Position numbers and translations under genes: made by a program | In this document: one piece after another, positions 29,490 through 37,248 of the stretch | Numbering within the stretch: position 1 is the first letter of the stretch | How the letters are laid out: each line of letters opens with the position of its first letter | Notes under the pieces: model-generated | What the model saw: only the letters and a program-made list of their open reading frames with translations | Databases searched by the model: none | Told to the model about the DNA's origin: nothing | Assembly: GCA_965200975.1 (NCBI GenBank) | Contig: OZ241740.1 | Coordinates: 1 to 64,000, forward strand | Length of the DNA: 64,000 nt | Origin: S5-327 sp965200975 | GTDB lineage: Bacteria > Chloroflexota > Dehalococcoidia > Lucifugimonadales > Australimonadaceae | Reading direction: 5' to 3'

Positions 29490-30521
29490 GTGCGCATCGC
29501 CCAGATCACGAGCGTCTACATCCCTGTGCCGCCCCCAACCCACGGCGGGACGGAGCTCATCGTCAGTCTGCTCTCCGAGGAGCTGGTTCGCCGCGGGCAC
29601 GACCTGCACCTGTACGCGTCGGGCGACTCGCGCACCGCCGGAACGCTCCACGCCGTCCTCGATCAGGCCACCCTCGACCTGCCGGATATGACGCTCTACA
29701 TCGAGAAAGAGTTCGAGGCGCGCAATGCGTTCGAACTGTACCGAAACGCCGCCGGCTACGACGTCGCGCATGCGCACTGGCCCGTGCTCGCCCCCTACTT
29801 TGCGTCGTTTACGTCCACCCCTACCCTCATCACCTACCACTACATCGAACAGGAGCTGCACGACTACTACCGCCGCGAAATTCCCAACCTCCGCCCCGTC
29901 TGCGTTAGCCGGAAGCAAGCCGAACTCCTTGGCGAGTCCAGCCTGCCTGTCGTGTACAACGGGCTGGATATGGCGCGCATCCCCTTCAATCAGTCGCCCG
30001 ACGACTACCTCGTGCTCGTCGCGCGCATGACGCCCTCCAAGGGCGTCGCCGAGGCCATCCGCATCGCCGCCGCCGCGGGCGAGCGGCTGACGATCATCGG
30101 GCCGGTCAGCCGCTATCTCCCGTGGAGCCGCGCCTTCTACGACGAACAGGTCGCCCCCCACGTCGACGGCGACAGAGTCGTCCACATCGCCGAAGCGCCG
30201 AACGACCGCACGCTCGACATAGTGTCGCGCGCAAAAGCGTTCCTGTTCCCGCTCCAGTGGGACGAGCCGTTCGGCCTCGCCATGGTCGAGGCTATGGCGT
30301 GCGGCACTCCTGTCGTGGCGTACGCGCGCGGCGCCGTGCCGGAACTCGTCAGCGACGGCGCATCCGGCTTGATTGTGGAATCCGAGGACGAGGCGGCCCG
30401 GGCGCTGGCCGCAGCCGCGGCGCTCGACCGCCGCGCTGTCCGCGCCCACGTCGAGGAACGCTTCACCTATCAGCGCATGACCGACGACTACGAGGCGCTC
30501 TACCGCCAGCTCGCCCCCTAA
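29490..30521 (+). CDS. Glycosyltransferase family 4
   Basis: About 343 residues. The N-terminus VRIAQITSVYIPVPPPTHGGTELIV has the GT4 acceptor-domain glycine loop. The C-terminal domain has LVARMTPSKGVAEAIRIA and the EPFGLAMVEAMACGTPVVAY motif. That motif contains the E-x7-E pair that binds the nucleotide sugar. A retaining GT-B enzyme, probably using a UDP- or GDP-sugar; acceptor unknown. The GTG at 29490 places the first beta strand at the N-terminus; no clear ribosome site is seen. Flanked by unrelated genes, so no polysaccharide cluster context. Confidence 0.93.
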   Translation: MRIAQITSVYIPVPPPTHGGTELIVSLLSEELVRRGHDLHLYASGDSRTAGTLHAVLDQATLDLPDMTLYIEKEFEARNAFELYRNAAGYDVAHAHWPVLAPYFASFTSTPTLITYHYIEQELHDYYRREIPNLRPVCVSRKQAELLGESSLPVVYNGLDMARIPFNQSPDDYLVLVARMTPSKGVAEAIRIAAAAGERLTIIGPVSRYLPWSRAFYDEQVAPHVDGDRVVHIAEAPNDRTLDIVSRAKAFLFPLQWDEPFGLAMVEAMACGTPVVAYARGAVPELVSDGASGLIVESEDEAARALAAAAALDRRAVRAHVEERFTYQRMTDDYEALYRQLAP

Positions 30522-30622
30522 GACGGAGGCGCCCCGCGCTCGTGGAAGCCTCGCAACGCGTAGCGGCGCGGCGCGGGAGAGTTGCCGTATGATGCGCGAC
30601 ATCAACCACTGCGAGGGTCACT

Positions 30623-31577
30623 ATGCCTCAGGGAGTCATCGGCGTTGCAGCCATGGGCGGCGACAGCAATCAGGTGCTCGAACGGATCGAACACTACGAA
30701 ACGCAAGGAATCGGCGCCGCCTGGTTGACCGTCGGCAGCGCGAACCTCGACGGCGTAACGCTCATGGCCGCCGCGGGCGTTCGCACATCGAACATCCTTC
30801 TCGGAACATGCATCGTGCCTACATGGGGCCGGCACCCTGTCGCCGCCGCGCAGCAGACGCAGGTGGCGGCGCAGCTGTCCGGCAACCGGTTCCGGTTCGG
30901 CGTCGGGCCCAGCCATGTGGCGGCGATGCAGCGCGTGTTCGGCGCCGACTACCGCACGCCGGTAACGGCTCTGCGCGAGTACCTCACCATCGTGAAGACT
31001 CTGCTCGAAACAGGGGCCGTTGAATTCGAAGGCGCCGTCTACCGCGCGAATGTCGCGCTGCCGGCGCCTGTTCCGGGCGTGCCCGTTATGGCGTCCGCGC
31101 TCCGTTCGCGCTCATACGAGGCGTGCGGCGAACTCGCCGACGGCGCCATCAGCTGGGTCTCTCCCGGCGTGTACCTGCGCGACACTGCGCTTCCGGCATT
31201 GCGCCGCGGAGCGGGCCGGCCGCCCTGTCCCGCCCCTCATTGCGCATGCCCCTGTATGCGTGCACGACAACCCGGACGAGGTGCGCGAGGCGGCCCGCGC
31301 GCAGCTGGCGAACTACCCTCGATCCCCGTTCTACCAGGCGATGTTCGCCGAGGCCGGCTTCCCGGAAGCAGGCGAAATCGAGGGCTGGAGCGACGCGATG
31401 ATCGAAGCCGTGGTGCTCTCCGGAAGCGAGGAGCGCGTGCGCGAGCGCATCGAAGAGCTGTTCGAATTCGGCGCGGGGGAGATCATCGTTTCGGTCGTAA
31501 CCGCCGGCGACGACGACGCAGCCTCGCGTGAGCGAACGCTCGCCTTGCTGAGCGCGCTATCCCTCGCACGCAACTAA
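30623..31577 (+). pseudogene. Luciferase-like (F420/FMN-dependent) oxidoreductase, +1 frameshift
   Basis: From ATG 30623 the frame reads as an LLM-class flavin oxidoreductase: LERIEHYETQGIGAAWLTVG, TSNILLGTCIVPTWGRHPVA, NRFRFGVGPSH. After DTALPALRRGAGRP the meaningful sequence continues only in the +1 frame (VPPLIAHAPVCVHDNPDEVR to the end at 31577). Dropping one base at about 31220-31226 (a run of ggccggccgccc) restores a ~317-residue protein. The upstream frame stays open to 31531 but becomes Arg-rich nonsense. It is either a sequencing error in a GC-rich run or a recent mutation. F420 use is typical of this subgroup but not proven. Confidence 0.8.
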
Positions 31578-31742
31578 CCGAGGGGGTTGGGGGAGCGCGC
31601 GCTCTCCCAGGGGGCGCAGGGCGCCGCAGGCGGGCATGAGCGCTGCGCCAGGGCGCCTTTTGCCGCAGGCGGGTTGGAGGAGAAAGGGCGCTCGTATATC
31701 ATCGTACGGGTCGCGAACGAGCGGCAGGAGAGAAGAACTCGC

Positions 31743-31982
31743 ATGGCCACCACCAAAGCCTTTGTGCTCATCGAAACCGCAGTAGGCAAGACAAAGGACG
31801 TCGTAACCTCGCTCAACGAAGTGCCCGGCGTTACATCCGTCGACGTCGTCACCGGGCCATACGACGTCATCTGCATCGTGCAAGCCGAAGACCTCAGCTC
31901 CGTGGGCGACACGGTAACCGGCAGCGTCCACACCATCGGCGGGATCGTTCGCACCGTTACCTGTCTCGCCGTCGGCAACTGA
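31743..31982 (+). CDS. Stand-alone Lrp/AsnC ligand-binding (RAM) domain protein
   Basis: 79 residues with an alpha-beta ferredoxin-like pattern: KAFVLIETAVGKTKDVVTSL, EVPGVTSVDVVTGPYDVICIVQAEDL and VHTIGGIVRTVTCL. This is the effector-binding domain of Lrp-type regulators without the N-terminal HTH. The IP/VGG-V and GPYD motifs are conserved in the family. Such stand-alone domains bind amino acids or modulate full-length regulators. GCAGGAGAG precedes the ATG. The 160 bp upstream are G-rich with repeats of AGGGCGCC and GCCGCAGGCGGG and show no gene. Confidence 0.88.
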   Translation: MATTKAFVLIETAVGKTKDVVTSLNEVPGVTSVDVVTGPYDVICIVQAEDLSSVGDTVTGSVHTIGGIVRTVTCLAVGN

Positions 31983-32061
31983 CGCGCCGGCGCCCGTGTC
32001 GGAGACCGCAACCCAGCGTCGCCGGCGGCGTTTCCCGCCGGCGCATTTCGGGAGGGCCGGG

Positions 32062-32409
32062 GTGACGGAGCAAGACTGCATCTTCTGCAAGCTTGGCAAG
32101 GGCGAGATTCCGGCTGAAAAGCTGTTCGACGACGGCGCGGCGTTCGCCATTCGCGACATCAACCCAAAGGCACCCGCGCACGTCCTGGTCATCCCTCACG
32201 CCCACGTCGAGTCCCTCGCCGGCGCGGCAAGCGAACAGGCGGCGTCGGCGGCGCACTGCCTGGAAGTCGCGCCCGGCATCGCAAGAGAGCTGGGGCTCGC
32301 TCCCGCAGGCTACCGGCTCGTTGCAAACCAGGGGCCGGACTCCGGACAGGAAGTCCCGCACTTCCATCTCCACATCCTGGGCGGACGCCGCCTCGGCGCA
32401 ATGGGGTAG
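32062..32409 (+). CDS. HIT family nucleotide hydrolase/transferase
   Basis: A 115-residue histidine-triad protein. Cys6-x2-Cys9 in DCIFCKLGKGE is the zinc pair of the Hint branch. INPKAPAHVLVIPHAHVES is the central core. The catalytic triad HFHLH is at residues 100-104. It would hydrolyse nucleoside phosphoramidates or dinucleoside polyphosphates. A GTG start at 32062 after GGGAGGGCC gives the standard length; an Arg-rich extension to 31996 was rejected. It is followed 4 bp later by a YqeK-like gene, whose product also acts on dinucleoside polyphosphates. Confidence 0.92.
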   Translation: MTEQDCIFCKLGKGEIPAEKLFDDGAAFAIRDINPKAPAHVLVIPHAHVESLAGAASEQAASAAHCLEVAPGIARELGLAPAGYRLVANQGPDSGQEVPHFHLHILGGRRLGAMG

Positions 32410-32413
32410 CCGC

Positions 32414-32995
32414 TTGGCTTTCGATCTGCCTCCCGCGCTGACGTCGATGATCGAGACGTTGCCGGAGGGCCTTCGCGCGCACATCGAGCGGGTGCGAGGC
32501 ATCGCCCGGGACCTCGCGCGCGCCCATAGCGTCGATGTCGATCTCACCGACCTCACAGCGGCGGCTCACGATGTGGCGCGGCATCTACCGGGCGCGCGCC
32601 TCATCGAGGAAGCGGAGCGCCGAGGGATGCGCGTGAGCGCCGTCGAACGGGCGGCGCCCATTCTGCTGCACGGGCCTGTAGGCGCCGAATGGCTCCGCAT
32701 CGGCGGCGCCGTCTCCGACCCCGCAGCGCTGGAGGGCGTGCGCTGGCATACGACCGGAAGCGCCGACCTCGCGCCCGTTGGCCGGGTCGTGCTGCTCGCC
32801 GACAAGCTCGACCCGCACAAGGCGCGGGCGTACCCCTTTCAACCAGCAGTGCGCGAGGCGGCGTTCCGCGACCTGCAAGAGGGCGTGCTCGCCTTCCTCG
32901 ACGGCGCGATCAAGAGTCACGTCGACCGGGGAGAGCTGGTGCATCCGCTAAGCGTCGAGGCGCGAAACAGCCTCGTTCTCTCCCTCAGCTGCTAA
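32414..32995 (+). CDS. YqeK-like HD-domain protein (probable Ap4A hydrolase)
   Basis: About 193 residues from TTG 32414 (ATG 32447 is the alternative). HD-domain ligands are seen as His23 (RAHIERV), His52-Asp53 (AAHDVARHL), His86 (LLHGPVGAEW), His112 (WHTTGS) and Asp130 (LLADKLDP). The order and spacing, including the ending VHPLSVEARNSLV, match YqeK, the symmetrical bis(5'-nucleosyl)-tetraphosphatase. In many bacteria yqeK lies between nadD and rsfS; neither is seen here. The preceding HIT gene suggests a small unit for dinucleotide polyphosphate turnover. Confidence 0.85.
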   Translation: MAFDLPPALTSMIETLPEGLRAHIERVRGIARDLARAHSVDVDLTDLTAAAHDVARHLPGARLIEEAERRGMRVSAVERAAPILLHGPVGAEWLRIGGAVSDPAALEGVRWHTTGSADLAPVGRVVLLADKLDPHKARAYPFQPAVREAAFRDLQEGVLAFLDGAIKSHVDRGELVHPLSVEARNSLVLSLSC

Positions 32996-33023
32996 GCCGG
33001 CGGCAGCCTGCAAGAATTCGCGC

Positions 33024-33093
33024 ACATCTGTTCTAAACCTTGTTGACAGATTTAGAACGCCCGTTCTATTATGGCGTCAAACAGAACGGATGT
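33024..33093 (+). promoter_or_regulatory. Consensus promoter with a LexA-type operator in the spacer
   Basis: TTGACA (33043-33048) and TATTAT (33067-33072) are 18 bp apart. The spacer and first -10 base contain the perfect palindrome AGAAC-GCCC-GTTCT (33054-33067), that is GAAC-N4-GTTC, the form of Gram-positive (Cheo-box) LexA sites. Further half-sites lie outside: ACATCTGTTCT (33024-33034) and AGAACGGATGT (33083-33093), which are near-perfect inverted copies. A repressor at the central site would block RNA polymerase directly. The predicted start is only 10-20 bp before the ATG codons at 33090 and 33099, so the mRNA would have almost no leader. Confidence 0.75.
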
Positions 33094-34416
33094 GCGACAT
33101 GCCGACTCCAACTCCCACTCTCTATCAGCGTGAAATCGCCGCAGCGGTTGCCAGGGACGCTCTCGCCCGGCGCGGCGGAGTCTTCACCGCCGAGCTCCCC
33201 CTCGGCGCCGGCGTCAGGGAACTCGCGGCGCAGCTCGAGATGCTCCTGATGAGCGTCGACGTCAACGCCGGCGGCGCGCTGCTGCGCGTGTCCTCTTCCG
33301 AAGCCAGCGCAGTGAAAGACCGCCTTGTCGACCATTTCCGCTCCGGAGCGCTCGACGGCCTGTGGAGGTCCTCGCCGGAGGACGTCTGGCTGGGGCGCGC
33401 CCGCGTCCACTACGCCTCGCATAAGCAGCTTGCCGATATTCGCGGCGCCTTCAGCCTCATCCAGGTCGTAGACGCCCACCTGCTCGACAGCGACGGCATG
33501 GAACGCGCCCAGCGCCTCGCTGCGGCGTCGAACGCCACCGTAGTCTTCTACGGACGTCCGTGGAACGGCGCAACTCCGTTCGAACAACTGAAGGTCGCCA
33601 ACAAGCGCTCCACTGCGCCCGGGGGCGGCCCGCTGCACTTCCGCGTAAGCCTCGACCGGGCCGAGGATGAACTGCCCGGCTACTCCGATCGCGTCGCGCA
33701 GGCCCGCGCGCAGCTGGGCCACGATCATCCCGAGTATGCCGCCGCCTACGAGCTCCGGCCAATCGCCTCCGAGCAGGCGCTCTCGCCGAAGCAGCTCCAC
33801 GCGCTGTTCGGCGGCGGCAGGGCGCGGAAAGCCGCGTTGGGCGCTCCGCTCGCCGCCTCGGTAGTTATCACCCGGCTGCCTGCATCCGGCCCCGATCCGC
33901 TCCGTCCCGCCGCAGCGACGGCAGTCATAACGGTGGGAGAGCAAGCGCCTGACGGCCTCCGCGTGATCGATCACCGATGGGCGCAGGCGGCGGATGCAGG
34001 CTCTCTCGCCCGCTCCATTGCGCGATTCACATCGCACGTGTGGCGATGCGGGCGCGTCGTGGTCCGGTCTACGGCCAAGTCCGACGCGCGGCAGGCGAAG
34101 CGGCTCCTCCACGACCATCTCGGCGCCCGGCGCGTGATCTGGCTCGACGATCTGTCCGTTTCACGAAACGCAGTCGTTTCGGGCTTCCTCGCCGCGGCGC
34201 TCACGGGACGCGTCAGCCTCTACGCGACAGATGGCTCGCCCGAGCACCGGACGCTGCGGCGCGAGACCGAAGGCGCGCTGCTCCGGCCGCGGCCTCCAGC
34301 TCGCCGTCGAGGCCGACGCGGAAGGATTTCTCGAAGGGCTCATGCTCCTCGTCCACTACGGCGCAGAACGTGGAGCGGAGCATGTTCGGCCGGCGCCTGC
34401 TGCGCTCGCCTCGTAG
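33090..34416 (+). pseudogene. Degenerate terminase-large-subunit-like protein with +1 frameshift
   Basis: About 395 codons in one frame from ATG 33090 or 33099. The order of segments resembles phage terminase large subunits. LYQREIAAAVARDALARRGG is the N-terminal adenine-binding region. ELPLGAGVRELAAQLEMLLM sits at the Walker A site but lacks the P-loop Lys. LIQVVDAHLLD is at the Walker B site without the usual Glu. SNATVVFYGRPWNG is the coupling strand, and LGHDHPEYAAAYELRPI follows. After EGALLRPR near 34285 the sensible C-terminus (GLQLAVEADAEGFLEGLMLL) is in the +1 frame and ends at 34416. No other packaging genes are near. It may be a decayed or repurposed ATPase. Confidence 0.6.
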
Positions 34417-34493
34417 CGCGACGCCGTCCCGGCGCGGCAGGCAAGCGGCGGCAGAGCGGAACGCAAAGTCGACAGTCTACTCAGGAGGGAGAG

Positions 34494-34814
34494 ATGAACC
34501 GCTACACGAAGACCCGGAGACGCAGAAACGAGCCTATCCTCGATGGGCTGCCCGAACAGCAATCGTACGCCGACACCGGCTGCGAAGTGTCCGGAGCGTG
34601 CTTGTCATGCCCGTTGCCGCAGTGCAAGTTCGACGACCCCGCCTGGTACCGGGAATTCCGCCGCCAGACGCGCGATCTGGAGTACTTCCTGGCGCAAAAA
34701 CTGGAAGGGCTGAGCGTGTTCGAGATCGCCCGGCGCTGCAGGGTGAGCCCGCGAACAGTGCACCGGGGGATCCGGCGCGTTCAGGACACGCCTCTCGCCG
34801 CCCAGGTGGCGTAG
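34494..34814 (+). CDS. Cys-rich helix-turn-helix DNA-binding protein
   Basis: A 106-residue basic protein. Residues 30-44 carry four Cys (30, 36, 39, 44) in C-x5-C-x2-C-x4-C spacing, likely a zinc or Fe-S site. Residues about 68-95 form an HTH of the recombinase/Sigma-70-region-4 type: LEGLSVFEIARRCRVSPRTV. The ATG has the strong ribosome site CAGGAGGGAG. It lies 77 bp after the frameshifted terminase-like gene in the same direction, probably in the same transcript. I recall this kind of pair from Dehalococcoidia genomes, but cannot name the family. A role as regulator of the pair is an inference. Confidence 0.75.
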   Translation: MNRYTKTRRRRNEPILDGLPEQQSYADTGCEVSGACLSCPLPQCKFDDPAWYREFRRQTRDLEYFLAQKLEGLSVFEIARRCRVSPRTVHRGIRRVQDTPLAAQVA

Positions 34815-34870
34815 GCAAGACCGCCGTCGCAACTGCTCAGAGTCCGCCAGGGGTCTGGGGGAGGAGAGAA

Positions 34871-34926
34871 GGAGAGGGATGCCTCCCGTTTCCGCAACAA
34901 AGATGCGGGGGAGAGCATCCCTCTCC
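34871..34926. repeat. Long imperfect hairpin after the HTH gene
   Basis: A 12-bp perfect inverted repeat (GGAGAGGGATGC at 34871-34882 and its complement at 34915-34926). The loop can pair further (CTCCCG with CGGGGGAG, CCGC with GCGG). It lies 57 bp beyond the HTH stop codon and may end that transcript, though no T-run follows. Confidence 0.6.
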
Positions 34927-34994
34927 CGATGCCGGAGGGGGCAGGAAGGAGCGGTATCGCGCCCGGACGGCGAACGCGGCGCGGGGAAGCCCGG

Positions 34995-35423
34995 CTACCC
35001 GGCGCGCTCGAGTATCACCACGGGAATTTCGCGCTCGGTGCGGGCTTGGTACTCGTCGTAGGGAGGGTAGATCTCAGCCATCAGCCGCCATAAGGCCGGC
35101 TTCTCCTCGGCGTTCGCCGTACTGGCGACGGCTTTGAACTTGTCTCCCTTGACCTGCACGCCCACCGACGAATCCGCCGACAGATTACGGTACCACTGCG
35201 GATGCTCCGGCGCGCCGCCGCGCGAGGCCACGATGAGGTAGCGCCCCTCGTGCTCGCCGTAAATCAACGGCGTCGTAATCTCGGCGCCCGACTTGCGCCC
35301 TGTCGTCGTAAGGAGCAGCGTCGGATAGCCGCGCCATATGTGGCCATCCTCGCCGTCCGTCTCTTGATACCGCCGCAGGTGATCGAGCACCCACTCCGGT
35401 TTGCCGCTGCCTGCTGTCGTCAT
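34995..35423 (-). CDS. Ddn-like deazaflavin (F420)-dependent nitroreductase family protein
   Basis: A 142-residue split beta-barrel protein. The pattern LLLTTTGRKSGAEITTPLIYGEHEGRYLIVASRGGAPEHPQWYRNL is the hallmark of the Ddn/FDOR-B-like family, where Gly-Arg-x-Ser and Lys/Ser residues bind the F420 tail. WRLMAEIYPPYDEYQARTER follows as in known members. It would use reduced F420 to reduce small molecules. The ATG at 35423 was chosen; the upstream part of the frame overlaps a tRNA gene. Together with the luciferase-like gene it argues for F420 in this organism. Confidence 0.92.
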   Translation of the reverse strand: MTTAGSGKPEWVLDHLRRYQETDGEDGHIWRGYPTLLLTTTGRKSGAEITTPLIYGEHEGRYLIVASRGGAPEHPQWYRNLSADSSVGVQVKGDKFKAVASTANAEEKPALWRLMAEIYPPYDEYQARTEREIPVVILERAG

Positions 35424-35502
35424 ACCCAGGACTCCCGCGCGGCGAAGAACGGACCACGCTCCCCCGAAAGGCCTCGCGCCGCGATACGAACTTGGAGAAA
35501 CC

Positions 35503-35579
35503 TGGTCGGGGTGATTGGATTTGAACCAACGGCCCCTTGCACCCCATGCAAGTGCGCTTCCGGACTGCGCCACACCCCG
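35503..35579 (-). tRNA. tRNA-Pro (GGG)
   Basis: A 77-nt cloverleaf on the minus strand with encoded CCA. Acceptor stem CGGGGTG/CACCCCG, D-stem GCGC/GCGC, anticodon loop ATGGGGT with anticodon GGG and G37, T-arm GTTGG-TTCAAAT-CCAAT. All stems are fully paired or nearly so. It lies between the Ddn-like gene (downstream on the same strand) and prfB, which runs the other way. Confidence 0.96.
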
Positions 35580-35594
35580 ACCGCAGGGCTAACG

Positions 35595-35625
35595 AGCGTA
35601 GCACAGGCGGACTGCCTCCGTCCAA
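35595..35625 (-). promoter_or_regulatory. Candidate promoter of tRNA-Pro
   Basis: On the minus strand TTGGAC (35620-35625) is followed by a 19-bp spacer and TACGCT (35595-35600), which is preceded by TGC, an extended -10. It ends 16 bp before the mature tRNA. The spacing is longer than ideal. Confidence 0.4.
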
Positions 35626-35719
35626 CAGCCGCTCTCCCGCCTGGGGTATACTTGTAGCACGTTGGCCCCCCGCCCCTAGAGGGAAGGGCCGTCGATTCCC
35701 CCTCACCGGAGCAAGCGCC

Positions 35720-36827
35720 ATGGATGAGCCACGCCAGCGCCTCGCCGAAATAGGCGACCGCGTAGCCGGCATCATGGCGCGTCTTTGACCTCCCCGGTCA
35801 GACGGCAGAGTCCGCTCGGTTGGAAACCGCGGCAGCCGAGCCCGATTTCTGGAACGACCCCGTCAATGCCCAAGCCGTCATGAAACGGCTGGCCCGCCTG
35901 CGCGCCGGCGTCGACGGCTGGCGAGACCTGCAGGCGCGCATAACCTCCGCCGCCGAACTGTCCGAACTCGCTATAGAGGCGCAGGACGCCGATATGATCG
36001 CCGAACTGAGCGCCGAGGCCGACAACCTCGAGGCGGAGTCCGAGCGCCGCGAGGTCGAGCTCGTCCTCTCAGGCGAACACGACGACCGTGGAGCAATCCT
36101 TGCAATCCATGCAGGCGCCGGCGGCACCGACGCGCAAGACTGGGCCGAGATGCTGATGCGTATGTACACGCGATGGGCCGACCTCGGCGGGTACCAGTCG
36201 GCTGTGCTCGACCTCTCGGCAGGCGAGGAGGCGGGAGTCAAGAGCGTTACGCTGGAGATCTCCGGCCCCAACGCCTACGGGTACGCAAAGACCGAGCGCG
36301 GCGTGCACCGGCTGGTTCGCCTCTCGCCGTTCGATGCAGGCCACGCCCGCCACACGTCGTTCGCTCTCGTAGAAGTCCTCCCTGAGGCGGAGGGCGACAT
36401 CGACGTGCGCATTGAGCCTGACGACATTGAGATGGAGGTTTTCAAGGCGAGCGGCGCCGGCGGGCAGCACGTGCAAAAGAACTCCACCGCCGTGCGCCTC
36501 CGGCACATTCCGTCGGGGCTGGTCGTCGCCTGCCAGAACGAGCGGTCGCAGCTGCAGAACCGCGAGGTGGCGATGAAGATTCTGCGCGCGCGGCTGCTGA
36601 ATATCGAGGAGCGGAAGCTCGCCGAGGAGCGCGCCGCCCTGAAAGGCGACCACGTCGCCGCCGGTTGGGGCAACCAGATCCGCAGCTACGTCCTGCACCC
36701 GTACAAGCTCGTGAAAGACCACCGAACGGAGTTCGAGTCGACCAACCCGGAACTCGTTCTCGACGGCGAACTGAACGGCCTGATGCGCGCCTGCCTGCTC
36801 TGGAGCGTCGAGCGAACGCAGGCGTAA
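35720..36827 (+). CDS. prfB: Peptide chain release factor 2, with programmed +1 frameshift
   Basis: The first 22 codons (35720-35785) end at CTT-TGA-C, the RF2 frameshift site. After a +1 step translation continues as DLPGQTAESARLETAAAEPD to 36827, giving about 368 residues. The protein has the RF2 anticodon tripeptide SPF (RLSPFDAGHARHTSF) and the peptidyl-transferase motif GGQ (GAGGQHVQKNSTAVRL). It recognises UGA and UAA stop codons. The frameshift autoregulates RF2: low RF2 lets the ribosome slip at the internal UGA. The Shine-Dalgarno-like AGGGGG that normally lies just before this site is not seen here. CCGGAG precedes the ATG. Confidence 0.96.
35783..35789 (+). promoter_or_regulatory. 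RF2 programmed frameshift site CTTTGAC
   Basis: The slippery CTT codon (35783-35785) is followed by the in-frame TGA (35786-35788) and a C, the weak-termination context used by bacterial prfB genes. The preceding bases (ATGGCGCGT) lack an obvious anti-Shine-Dalgarno match. Confidence 0.92.
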
Positions 36828-36854
36828 GCCTCGCCGGCGACTGCCCCGCCTCGC

Positions 36855-37238
36855 CTACTCGATGACTGCTTCCGCCTCGATCTCCACGAGCATCGCAGGA
36901 TCGATGAGGCGACTGACCTCCACCAGCGTGGACGCGGGCCCAACCTCCCCGAAGCGCTCCCGGTGAGCGCGCGCGACCGCCTCCCAGTCATCGATGTTGA
37001 CGACGTACATTCGCGTACGCACAACGTCGGCCAGCGACGCGCCCGCCCCGGCTAGCGCTACCCGGATATTCTCGATCGCCTGTCTCGCCTGACCATAGGC
37101 GTCGCCTGCGGGAGCGAGGCCATCTTTCGTCGTTGCGACTGTCCCCGAAACGAAGACCTTCTCGCCGACACGCACAGCTCGTGAAAAGCCAATTATCTCC
37201 TCGAAGGGGCTGTTCCCGCTGATATTGGCGCGCGGCAT
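36855..37238 (-). CDS. RidA/YjgF-family protein
   Basis: 127 residues. FSRAVRVGEKVFVSGTVATT is the N-terminal strand pair. QARQAIENIRVALAGAGASLADVVRTRMYVVNIDDWEAV contains the conserved Arg (VVRTRMYV). SRLIDPAMLVEIEAEAVI closes the fold, with the I-D-x-x-x-x-V-E-I-E segment. RidA trimers hydrolyse reactive imines or enamines; this set has the Arg and the final Glu expected for deaminase activity. It follows an SDR gene by 10 bp on the same strand, so the two are cotranscribed. Confidence 0.94.
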   Translation of the reverse strand: MPRANISGNSPFEEIIGFSRAVRVGEKVFVSGTVATTKDGLAPAGDAYGQARQAIENIRVALAGAGASLADVVRTRMYVVNIDDWEAVARAHRERFGEVGPASTLVEVSRLIDPAMLVEIEAEAVIE

Positions 37239-37248
37239 TGCGCCCCCC

